From Lysinibacillus sp. FSL M8-0337 (GTDB taxonomy: Bacteria > Bacillota > Bacilli > Bacillales_A > Planococcaceae): 64,000 nucleotides of DNA. The notes beneath the pieces were generated by a model. The model searched no databases. It was not told the origin of the DNA and saw nothing but the letters and a program-made list of their open reading frames with translations. The stretch is taken from contig NZ_CP151996.1 of NCBI RefSeq assembly GCF_038593855.1, forward strand, positions 1,488,001 to 1,552,000, in the 5' to 3' direction. The position numbers and the translations under genes are program-made. Positions 8,447 to 15,756 of this stretch are shown in pieces. How positions within the stretch are numbered: the first letter of the stretch is position 1; each line of letters begins with the position of its first letter.

Positions 8447-9530
8447 TGTAGAGATTTTAGGAGGGGTTGGAGAGTACGGACGAAATTGCTTTTATCTCGA
8501 AAAGGACGGACGAGCGATATTACTTGATTGTGGTGTCATGAATAATCGAGAAAAAACGATGCCCACTTTAACTCCCGCTCATATGGCAAAACTTGATGCT
8601 GTGTTTATTTCTCATTCGCATATTGATCATGTCGGCGCGCTTCCTTTACTGGAACAGTGGGGTTACAAGGGTCAACTAATTATGAGTGAGATGACAGCAA
8701 AACAATTAAAACGCACTTATCCAAACATTAAAACCTTTTCACCAAGATCGATTGGTCATTGGTTACATATTAATCAGCATCTTTCTTTTCAATGGGGCTT
8801 TAGTGGGCATCTAATAGGAAGTGTTTGGTACAGCATTCGATTTTTGGGGGAGGTGATATTTTTTTCGGGAGATTATGTTTTGGATTCCTATCTATTAAAG
8901 GCGAATCTTCCGTATGAGGATTGTGGGAAGTATAACGTCGCGTTTATCGATAGTGGGCATGTTGAAAAGACCATTAAGAATGAAGAAGTATTGCAACAAA
9001 TAGTGGAGTTTATTTGTACGAACGATAGTAGACCGATTATTTTCCCTTCTTCCTTTTCAGGTAAAACGGCTGATATTGCGATTTATCTTTTTGCGCATAG
9101 TACAAGAAAAGTGTGTATTGATCATCAGTTTTTCCCATTGTTTGAAGATTACTATGCAGCACCTGAAAATGTGGTATCTACTCCGATATTGCCGTTGTTT
9201 AGAAGTGAATGCTTACAAGAGAAGACTGTGGAGGAAAATGCTATTTATTTTGTTCCAGAACGAGATGAAGCAACCATATCGCAACTATTCAAAAATAGTC
9301 CATCAGCAATTGTGATCTTTACAGGATACTTTAATAAAGCTTGTTATATTCAACCATTAGCACCCCATCAAGTAAAACAGTTTTTTTACAAAACACATCC
9401 GGATTATAAGGATATTATTGCACTGTCCAAGCACATAAATGCTGAGAAAACCATTTACTTTCACAGCCATTTTACAAATGAAGAAACAACACTATTAACT
9501 TTAATCGGAAAAGAGGCGGATATAGGATGA
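8439..9530 (+). CDS. MBL-fold metallo-hydrolase (RNase J/CPSF-like branch)
   Basis: About 363 aa. The metal site is intact: HSHIDH near residue 60, GFSGHLIGS with the next histidine, and FFSGDYV with the bridging aspartate. A later FPSSFSGKTADIA block and C-terminal TIYFHSHFTNE resemble beta-CASP-type motifs, so a nuclease or phosphodiesterase-like reaction is plausible. The frame opens at ATG 8433, but GGGGAGG is only 2 bases before it and 8 before the GTG at 8439, so I prefer GTG. It overlaps the permease stop. Being coupled to an uptake system suggests that it acts on the imported ligand. The substrate is unknown. Confidence 0.8.
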   Translation: MLNVEILGGVGEYGRNCFYLEKDGRAILLDCGVMNNREKTMPTLTPAHMAKLDAVFISHSHIDHVGALPLLEQWGYKGQLIMSEMTAKQLKRTYPNIKTFSPRSIGHWLHINQHLSFQWGFSGHLIGSVWYSIRFLGEVIFFSGDYVLDSYLLKANLPYEDCGKYNVAFIDSGHVEKTIKNEEVLQQIVEFICTNDSRPIIFPSSFSGKTADIAIYLFAHSTRKVCIDHQFFPLFEDYYAAPENVVSTPILPLFRSECLQEKTVEENAIYFVPERDEATISQLFKNSPSAIVIFTGYFNKACYIQPLAPHQVKQFFYKTHPDYKDIIALSKHINAEKTIYFHSHFTNEETTLLTLIGKEADIG

Positions 9531-10333
9531 ATCATTTTAAAAGAATTGCACTGAAATTGGTCGTAATGACCATGGTACTGGGCACGCTTGGCCTATTGAA
9601 TACAGTACAAGCGAAAGCAGCAATGGAGCCTAGTCATGAGATTAAATATAATTTGCGAACGGATTTATTTAATGAATCAGCCATTTTAAAACTTTTTGCA
9701 GCAACGAAAAAAGATGAGGTAAAGATTTACTATTTCGATACAAATAATAAAGATTTTTTAAATGCAGACTATAACAACCGTTTACGTGTCTATAAAGATA
9801 GCACGAAAATCGATATTACGTATAAAAAGAGATTTCTTAATACACCGCTTGACGAAGCACTAGCAATCACAAAAAGCCATGGCTTTACAGGGGATGAATC
9901 TAACTATAAGTTTGAAATGGATATTAAGGGTGGAAATCGTACATTTACAATTAGTCGCAAAGAATCATTAAAAGCAACGACTAAAGTATCTTTCGATGCA
10001 GTGGATGTGAATGCTGCGAAAAAAATGATTTTAGATAATGTTCCAAAGAAAATTTTAAATTGGGATTCGGCAACATGGTATAACAACACGTTAGCGCAAG
10101 CCATCGTGTATGGGCCTGCCAATGCAACAACCTATAAAGGAAGCTTTGCAGGCTACGAGGCTGATATTGAGGTTTGGCATTATCAAGGGGATGTTATGAT
10201 AGAACTATCTACTAAAGAAGACGACGCCACAAAAGCTGCAGTAATTGAGCAAGTATGGCATGATCAGCTAGCAGCAGTTGGATATCTTAGTGCGGATCAA
10301 CGTGGAAAAACAGCCTTTGTAATGGAGCAATAA
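9527..10333 (+). CDS. Secreted protein of unknown function, end of the ABC/MBL operon
   Basis: 268 aa. A signal peptide (KRIALKLVVMTMVLGTLGLL, likely cut after VQAKA) is followed by a soluble domain with no lipobox, no SLH repeats and no recognisable catalytic motif. The ATG overlaps the MBL stop by 4 bases (ATGA), so it belongs to the same operon. The second half (residues about 190-260) has FAGYEADIEVWHYQGDVMIELSTKEDDATKAAVIEQVWHDQL-like alternation, split here only to describe it. I do not recognise the family. A 21-bp tandem array starts immediately after its stop codon. Confidence 0.75.
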   Translation: MNHFKRIALKLVVMTMVLGTLGLLNTVQAKAAMEPSHEIKYNLRTDLFNESAILKLFAATKKDEVKIYYFDTNNKDFLNADYNNRLRVYKDSTKIDITYKKRFLNTPLDEALAITKSHGFTGDESNYKFEMDIKGGNRTFTISRKESLKATTKVSFDAVDVNAAKKMILDNVPKKILNWDSATWYNNTLAQAIVYGPANATTYKGSFAGYEADIEVWHYQGDVMIELSTKEDDATKAAVIEQVWHDQLAAVGYLSADQRGKTAFVMEQ

Positions 10334-10670
10334 GAATACCCGCGGAACAAAGTGAAATACCCGCGAAATGAGAGGTTTTACCCGCGGAATAAAGTGAAAT
10401 ACCCGCGAAGTAAGAGGTTTTACCCGCGGAACAAAGTGAAATACCCGCGAAGTAAGAGGTTTTACCCGCGGAACAAGGTGAAATACCCGCGAAGTGAGCG
10501 TTTACCCGCGGAACAAAGTGAAATACCCGCGAAGTAAGAGGTTTTACCCGCGGAACAAAGTGAAATACCCGCGAAATGAGAGGTTTTACCCGCGGAACAA
10601 AGTGAAATACCCGCGAAGTAAGAGGTTTTACCCGCGGAACAAGGTAAATACCCGCGAAGAACGAGGACCT
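10334..10670 (+). repeat. Tandem array of 16 x 21-bp modules (ACCCGCG)
   Basis: Sixteen copies of ACCCGCG start at 10338, 10359, 10380, 10401, 10422, 10443, 10464, 10485, 10504, 10525, 10546, 10567, 10588, 10609, 10630 and 10650. Spacing is 21 bp except for one 19 and one 20. Two module types alternate: ACCCGCGGAACAAAGTG and ACCCGCGAAGTAAGAGG, so the higher-order unit is 42 bp. Every other module carries the palindrome CCGCGG. The array starts 4 bases after the stop of the secreted-protein gene and ends before a terminator, so it is probably transcribed as a 3' untranslated region. Confidence 0.95.
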
Positions 10671-10696
10671 GCAATAATATTGTTAATACGGATTAT

Positions 10697-10730
10697 AAAA
10701 AAATTTCGTGAGACGTCACGGAATTTTTTT
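10697..10730 (+). terminator. Terminator after the 21-bp array
   Basis: 15-bp stem (10697-10711 with 10716-10730, loop GACG, one G-T pair) with A and T runs on its two arms. It would end the transcript of the ABC/MBL operon including the array. Confidence 0.8.
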
Positions 10731-10928
10731 AGGTTAATTAGCTGCTTTAAAATAAGTATGGATAAGGAACAACCTAGTAGGTAATAAATATCGTGTTGAC
10801 TATGGAGTGAATTGGTCAAAGAGTGAAAATAAAACCTATAAACTTTGTTCTAACTTTTTTAATTTAGCTTACACTTACTATAGGACGAACTTTGTGTGGA
10901 GTAAGGGGGAAATAACATAGCGAAAAAA

Positions 10929-12218
10929 ATGGGAGTTGTGGCACTACTAATATTTGGTGCCTACGTTCTGGGCATGTATTGGTATATATTTCATAGTGGT
11001 GGTGGCACAATACCGCGAGCGTTTCAAGGCTCCGTTGCGGACCCAGTTATGTTTATGTCTGAAAAAGAACTAAACTTAAGTCTGGAATATTCGAAAATAC
11101 GAAATTTCTTATTTTTTGTAGTAACACCATTTGAATGGCTTGCTTATATTGTAATTTTGTTAATGGGTGTTTCTCGCTATTTTGAAAAAGTTTCGACGTC
11201 CCAAACGAAAAGGAAGCTGTTACAAAATGCTGCCTATTTATTTTTATTATCGTTTTTGCTGTATGTAGTCCTTTTTCCAATTGAATACTATCGTTACTAT
11301 TTAAGTAAAAGCTATGGCATTAGCACTCAAGCTTTTCCGTCTTGGATGCGTGATGGTGTCATTGATTTTTGGGTTAACTTTGGCATGACTTTTATTATCG
11401 TATCTGTTCTTTATTGGCTTATGAAAAAGAGTGCCAAGAGATGGTGGCTATATGCGTGGATATTAACGATTCCCTTTACGATTTTTGTAATGTTTATTCA
11501 GCCCGTTGTGATTGATCCGTTATACAATGATTTTTATCCGCTAAAAAACAAGGAACTAGAAACGAAGATATTAGCAATAGCAGAACAAGCTGATATTCCG
11601 GCAGAGCATGTGTATGAAGTGAATATGGCACAAAAGACCAATGCATTAAATGCTTATGTGACGGGTATTGGTAGTAATTCAAGAATTGTGCTGTGGGATA
11701 CGACGTTAAATCGTTTAACAGATAATGAAATTTTATTTATCATGGCGCATGAGATGGGGCATTATGTTGAGAAACATATTTATTTTGGCATTGCGGGTTA
11801 TTTATTAATGACCTTAGTCGGGCTTTGGATAACAGCGAAAATTATGCGGTGGGTAATAGCCCGTTACGGACATGCATTAAAAATTACAAAAATAAGTGAC
11901 ATCAATTCTTTGCCACTATTTTTACTTATTACATCCTTTTTATTATTTGCTTCGAGCCCTTTATCGAATTTTATATCAAGATATCAGGAAACACGAGCCG
12001 ATCAATATGCCATATCAATGATGGACGATCGTCAGGCAGCTGTAACCGCATTCCAAAAGCTTACCATATCAGGATTAAGTGAAGTGAATCCACCGCTTCT
12101 TGTGAAATGGTTCCGCTATACGCATCCAACCATGCTTGACCGCATTATGAAAGTAGCGGAAACGGAAGAACCAATCAAAGAAAAGCCGATCAAGGAAGAA
12201 CAGAAAAAAACGAGGTAA
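10929..12218 (+). CDS. M48 family membrane metalloprotease (Ste24-like)
   Basis: 429-aa integral-membrane zinc protease. HEMGH at residues 274-278 gives the two zinc histidines and the catalytic glutamate; ETRADQYA further on supplies the third ligand. Hydrophobic segments flank it as in Ste24/CAAX proteases, and the C-terminus is charged and cytoplasmic-looking. The only in-frame standard start is ATG at 10929, but it lies 19 bases from the AGGGGGA ribosome site. An ATA codon at 10917 sits at the right distance and would give an N-terminus M-A-K-K-M-G. Substrate unknown; membrane-protein quality control is typical. Confidence 0.9.
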   Translation: MGVVALLIFGAYVLGMYWYIFHSGGGTIPRAFQGSVADPVMFMSEKELNLSLEYSKIRNFLFFVVTPFEWLAYIVILLMGVSRYFEKVSTSQTKRKLLQNAAYLFLLSFLLYVVLFPIEYYRYYLSKSYGISTQAFPSWMRDGVIDFWVNFGMTFIIVSVLYWLMKKSAKRWWLYAWILTIPFTIFVMFIQPVVIDPLYNDFYPLKNKELETKILAIAEQADIPAEHVYEVNMAQKTNALNAYVTGIGSNSRIVLWDTTLNRLTDNEILFIMAHEMGHYVEKHIYFGIAGYLLMTLVGLWITAKIMRWVIARYGHALKITKISDINSLPLFLLITSFLLFASSPLSNFISRYQETRADQYAISMMDDRQAAVTAFQKLTISGLSEVNPPLLVKWFRYTHPTMLDRIMKVAETEEPIKEKPIKEEQKKTR

Positions 12219-12328
12219 TGATGGAAGTAAAATAATCCACAATTGCCGAGGTTTTTCAGGCGAATAAATTGGGTATTCTAACGATAAGTTGATCAAAATT
12301 AGTTCGTTTTAGAATGGTAGGGGAGTTT

Positions 12329-13144
12329 ATGCGCAATATTGTTATTATAACGCTTGCATCCATTTTAATGGCATTTGCTTATAATTTTTTATTAATACCG
12401 CATGAGATTTTAAGTGGTGGATTAAGTGGGATTGCCATTATGCTTGGCATCGTAACGCCGTTGAATACAGGTGTGTTAAATCTTTTATTAAACTTGCCCT
12501 TGCTTATATTAGGTGTGATGAAGTTAGGGAAACGTTTTATTGCTTATACCATTCTTTCAGTTGCAGTAATGTCTATCGCCTTGTTAATTATTCCAATTTA
12601 TAAGGCAACACAGGAACCGATTTTAGCTTCCTTATTTGGTGGTGTTATTGTTGGTCTTTGTGTAGGTCTGATTTTTCGTGCGTCTGGTTCCTCAGGTGGC
12701 TTTGATATTATTGCGATGCTGTTGAGTCGCAAAAGGGATTTTCCATTGGGGGTACTTATTTCAGCTATGAACGGGGTCGTAGTAGCGATTTCAGGTTTTG
12801 TTTTTAGTTGGGATGCCGCTTTGCTGACACTCGTTTCGATATATGCCACTGGGAAAGTTGTTGATACCATCCATACGAGTAATATTAAACTGACGCTAAT
12901 GATTATTACTAGCAACGGTGAGGATGTGAAACAACAACTGTTAACTAGACTGCATCGAGGGATTACGATGATGGATGCGAAAGGTGGCTATTCAGGAGAA
13001 GGGCGAAAAGTGCTGATTACCGTCATTACACGTTATCAGCTGGCTGAAGTGAAAAGCCTAATAAAAGAAGTAGATGCAAAAGCGTTTGTGAATATTTTGC
13101 AAACAACAGAAGTGATTGGTATGTTTGACCGCGGTTCTAAATGA
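12329..13144 (+). CDS. YitT family membrane protein
   Basis: About 271 aa. An N-terminal membrane part (about residues 1-160, five helices, with the conserved LIPHEILSGGLSGIAIMLG) is followed by a cytoplasmic C-terminal DUF2179-type domain (MIITSNGEDVKQQLLTRLHRG and a later YSGEGRKVLITVITRYQ). This is the YitT/YqfU/YpjC family of Bacillus, whose function is not established. I start at ATG 12329, which follows TAGGGGAG; an in-frame ATG at 12314 has no ribosome site. Confidence 0.85.
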   Translation: MRNIVIITLASILMAFAYNFLLIPHEILSGGLSGIAIMLGIVTPLNTGVLNLLLNLPLLILGVMKLGKRFIAYTILSVAVMSIALLIIPIYKATQEPILASLFGGVIVGLCVGLIFRASGSSGGFDIIAMLLSRKRDFPLGVLISAMNGVVVAISGFVFSWDAALLTLVSIYATGKVVDTIHTSNIKLTLMIITSNGEDVKQQLLTRLHRGITMMDAKGGYSGEGRKVLITVITRYQLAEVKSLIKEVDAKAFVNILQTTEVIGMFDRGSK

Positions 13145-13176
13145 TAGAAAAGTTAAATCATTTGGAAAAAATGTAT

Positions 13177-13227
13177 TTTAAAAACACACGTAATTGATTA
13201 TACTATAATCGAACGTGTGTTTTTAAA
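13177..13227 (+). terminator. Perfect 15-bp inverted repeat with TATAAT in the loop
   Basis: The arms 13177-13191 and 13213-13227 are perfectly complementary, with a 21-base loop. As RNA it can terminate the yitT transcript. The loop also carries TATAAT at 13204-13209, a plausible -10 box for the next gene, so the repeat may instead act as an operator. Confidence 0.6.
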
Positions 13228-13254
13228 TTTTTGAGCTTGAAGAAAGGAGTAAAT

Positions 13255-13611
13255 ATGCAAAAAGATATTATTCATACGTATTGTTTAAAACTTCGTGGCA
13301 CAACGCATGATTACAAGGACGAATGGCAGGCTGATCGCTATCATATCGGTGGCAAAATGTTTGCCATGATGGGCGGAGATGCAACGAGAAAACCGATTAT
13401 TACGTTAAAATGTGCACCTAGTCGTGCAGAAGAATTAAGAGAAACCTATGAAGGCATTATTCCAGGTTACTATATGAACAAAACACACTGGAATTCTATT
13501 TATTTAGATGCCAATATTCCGAACGAGTTACTTGAAAATTTAATTCAGCATTCCTATGAGCTCGTATTCGAAAAGCTAACAAAAAAAGCACAAAAGGAAA
13601 TAGGCATTTAA
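13255..13611 (+). CDS. MmcQ/YjbR family protein
   Basis: 118-aa cytoplasmic protein of the YjbR/MmcQ (cyaY-like fold) family: RGTTHDYKDEWQADRYHIGGKMFAMM in the first half, read here as two pieces around residues 13-38, then a PIITLKCAP strand and PGYYMNKTHWNSIYLD, the usual signature of the C-terminal half. Function is unknown; a DNA-binding role has been proposed for members. I start at ATG 13255, preceded by AAAGGAG with 5-base spacing; an upstream in-frame start at 13231 has no ribosome site. The gene is convergent with a GIY-YIG gene, with a dispersed repeat exactly filling the gap. Confidence 0.85.
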   Translation: MQKDIIHTYCLKLRGTTHDYKDEWQADRYHIGGKMFAMMGGDATRKPIITLKCAPSRAEELRETYEGIIPGYYMNKTHWNSIYLDANIPNELLENLIQHSYELVFEKLTKKAQKEIGI

Positions 13612-13636
13612 GTGCCAGTCACGAAAATAATTCTCA
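13612..13636 (+). repeat. 25-bp dispersed repeat, copy B
   Basis: GTGCCAGTCAC followed by GAAAATAATTCTCA. It begins at the base after the MmcQ/YjbR stop codon, and its last three bases form the TGA stop of the convergent GIY-YIG gene. It matches copies at 1256-1280 and 50503-50527. Confidence 0.65.
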
Positions 13637-13978
13637 AGAGTTATAGCCTTGTTCACCATAAGGTTGTAGCTTTTCAAGCCATTTTTGTTCAAGCTTTTCG
13701 AGTTCTTTTTTGGCATCAAAAAATCCCTCTTCTTTCTGCTTCAAGTACTCCACTACTTCGAGCTGAAAGGCATCCGTACCAAATGTAATGTAATCTGCTT
13801 GTAACGCTTTATTTGTATACGTATTTGTCTTTAGCATAAACTGAAAGCCATTTAGGCGCTTTAAGTTATTGAAGCTACCAACAAACACTTTGCCATTTTG
13901 TTTGTTCGTCATGGTAAAAACGCCTGCTTCAATTTTCATTTCTTTATAAAGTTCCTTTAATTCTTTTTTGTGGTCCAT
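13634..13978 (-). CDS. GIY-YIG nuclease family protein
   Basis: 114 aa with a single GIY-YIG-like domain: GVFTMTNKQNGKVFVGSFNNLKRL is a divergent form of the family's GVYxITN...GKVYIGxS start, followed by FQLEVVEYL and a C-terminal Glu-rich helix ending in WLEKLQPYGEQGYN, as in small Bacillus GIY-YIG proteins. The canonical GIY and YIG triplets read GVF and FVG, so catalysis is uncertain. It lies 16 bp after the DUF2087 gene and is probably co-transcribed with it. Confidence 0.8.
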   Translation of the reverse strand: MDHKKELKELYKEMKIEAGVFTMTNKQNGKVFVGSFNNLKRLNGFQFMLKTNTYTNKALQADYITFGTDAFQLEVVEYLKQKEEGFFDAKKELEKLEQKWLEKLQPYGEQGYNS

Positions 13979-13994
13979 TCATAACCCTACTTTC

Positions 13995-14750
13995 TTATTT
14001 TTTTACCCAATATGCACTACCATCATCCTGACGATCCATAAATCCATATTGAATTAAATAGCGACGAATTTGTACATAATCCTCATACATCGGCTGGATA
14101 ATTGCATTAAGTTCCTTTTCTGTATAGTGTGTTGACTCATCGAGAAGCTTTGTAATGGCGCGGAGCACAACAATTTTATGCTTTTCTCGTTTTGGAAAGC
14201 GGACAAGCTCCTGCCCAATGCCATGAGGGAAGTATTTAGCCAGTAGCTGTTGTTCTTCGGCCAAGGTGATGTTATAGCGATCATCCACCATCGTAGCTGT
14301 TTTGTGAATAGGGACAAATGGTTCTTCCTTTTGACCTTGTTCTTTTAATAGTTCCATCATGGCAAGGAATGTTTTAGCCTGACGTTCTTTTTCTTTTAAG
14401 GCAAAACGGTGGTGACGAATCGTTGTGGCACTGCCAATGGCAAGCTCTTCTTTAATGTCCTGATCGGTTTTACCTTCATAAAATAAACGCAGAATATGGC
14501 TTTGATGGTCCGTTAAGCCTGTCATTTTTTTATTTAATCCATTTAAGTAGTGAAAAACGGATTGGTGTGTTGTCAAAATATGATGTTGCATAAATTTTTT
14601 TGCTTCATACAGGACATTTTCATGTGGATATATAATCCCTTTTTCAATTTTCTCTCCACAAAGAAGGCAAGTGTAGTGTGTATCTTCATCCGTGTAGCCT
14701 TGTTTAATATCTTCGATAGAAGCCTGCCAAAACAATTGGTTTAGATCCAT
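13995..14750 (-). CDS. DUF2087 transcriptional regulator with LuxR-like HTH and zinc-finger-like N-terminus
   Basis: 251 aa in three parts. Residues about 25-60 carry a CxxC...H...H pattern (CLLCGEK then HHILTTH), suggesting a zinc site. Residues 75-120 hold a LuxR-type helix-turn-helix (LTDHQSHILRLFYEGKTDQD, then ATTIRHHRFALK). The C-terminus, about 165-251, is a DUF2087 domain (FPKREKHKIVVLRAI, YTEKELNAIIQ, VQIRRYLIQYGFMDR). This domain set is known in Bacillales; targets are unknown. It precedes the GIY-YIG gene in the same transcript. Confidence 0.82.
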   Translation of the reverse strand: MDLNQLFWQASIEDIKQGYTDEDTHYTCLLCGEKIEKGIIYPHENVLYEAKKFMQHHILTTHQSVFHYLNGLNKKMTGLTDHQSHILRLFYEGKTDQDIKEELAIGSATTIRHHRFALKEKERQAKTFLAMMELLKEQGQKEEPFVPIHKTATMVDDRYNITLAEEQQLLAKYFPHGIGQELVRFPKREKHKIVVLRAITKLLDESTHYTEKELNAIIQPMYEDYVQIRRYLIQYGFMDRQDDGSAYWVKK

Positions 14751-14837
14751 TGTGAAACCTCCTTAAAAACAAACGTATTTAATTTTTGTTTGCTTATTTA
14801 TATTTAAAATAACAAAACGTTTGTTAAAAAGCAATAA

Positions 14838-14872
14838 AAAATACACATCGCATTGTCGTCGATGTGTATTTT
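14838..14872 (-). terminator. Terminator after the ABC-2 exporter operon
   Basis: 13-bp perfect stem (14838-14850 with 14860-14872) ending in A/T runs, just past the permease stop on the minus strand. Confidence 0.8.
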
Positions 14873-14880
14873 CAATGAAA

Positions 14881-15756
14881 CTAGTGATTTTTCTTTTTGA
14901 AAATAATAATTGATAATAGAGCAAGTAGAACAATAGTTATTAAAATAATTATATAACTTGTAGTTAGGCTAACAGCATGGCCATTAAGCTCATAAATAAT
15001 ACCGTAATTCAGCTTATAGCTTTCCACATGCTCCGTAGGAACGCCATCAAACACGTTCGCAATCGAGCTTTCCATAAAGGCATTTCGCAATAGTAATGTA
15101 GTATGACTAATTGGAAAATACATGATTAATTGTTGGGCAAAGCTAGGGAGGACGCCCACAGGGACATAAACGCCACATAAAAACCCGAGTACTGTACCAA
15201 CGATTGTACTTAAAGTAGAAAAGGCACTTTGCGTGCTAACAAATAGTACAAGAAACATATTAAATACGCTCGCAAGGAGTACGGATAATAAAAGTATGCC
15301 AAGTACTTTGATGAAGGCGCTAAAACTAAGGAGCTCCCCGCCAGTTGACACAATGAAAATCTCACAGCCTATTAGAGCTACGAAGGAGAACAGACAGCCG
15401 ATGATAAAAGCGTTCAATACATAGCTCATATGAATCGTTGCACGAGAAATAGGGGCTGTTAGAAAATCTGCAGTTGCTTTTGACTCCATATCGCGCACCG
15501 CAATGGCAAATGCACCTAAGGTTGTTGTAACCGCCATCATTGATAATAGACCAGCAACAAGCCATTCATTGACCATTGTAATCAACTTAGGAGTAGCCTC
15601 TGTTACTTGCTCAATCGCATCCACCTGCATTTTTTGGAGAAAAATTGCGTAAAGAACAATCACAATAATGACGGAAAGCAGGGAGAAAAAGACTTGTGTT
15701 TTATCTCTTCTAAAAACTTTACTATTGCGCTGTATTAAGCTAATCATTGCTTCCAT
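14881..15756 (-). CDS. ABC-2 type transporter permease
   Basis: About 291-aa exporter permease with six hydrophobic segments: a first helix at residues about 20-42, then four in the middle and a last one before the KKKNH tail. The middle contains the ABC-2 pattern of long helices around LLSVLLASVFNMFLVLFVST. I start at ATG 15756, 7 bases after AAGGAGAT; an upstream ATG at 15798 lacks a ribosome site. It overlaps the ATPase gene by 17 bases. Partner of the upstream ATPase; drug, lantibiotic or lipid export are all possible. Confidence 0.87.
   Translation of the reverse strand: MEAMISLIQRNSKVFRRDKTQVFFSLLSVIIVIVLYAIFLQKMQVDAIEQVTEATPKLITMVNEWLVAGLLSMMAVTTTLGAFAIAVRDMESKATADFLTAPISRATIHMSYVLNAFIIGCLFSFVALIGCEIFIVSTGGELLSFSAFIKVLGILLLSVLLASVFNMFLVLFVSTQSAFSTLSTIVGTVLGFLCGVYVPVGVLPSFAQQLIMYFPISHTTLLLRNAFMESSIANVFDGVPTEHVESYKLNYGIIYELNGHAVSLTTSYIIILITIVLLALLSIIIFKKKNH

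Noticed and set aside
10334-10670. CRISPR array
   Set aside because: The intervals between cores are themselves repeated and only about 14 bases long, with no unique spacers and no cas genes near; it is a tandem array with two alternating modules.
10352-10784. Basic peptide repeats (YPRNKVKYPRSKRF-like) read from the array on both strands
   Set aside because: Frames come from the 21-bp period being a multiple of 3; no ribosome sites, and the 19- and 20-bp modules break the frame.
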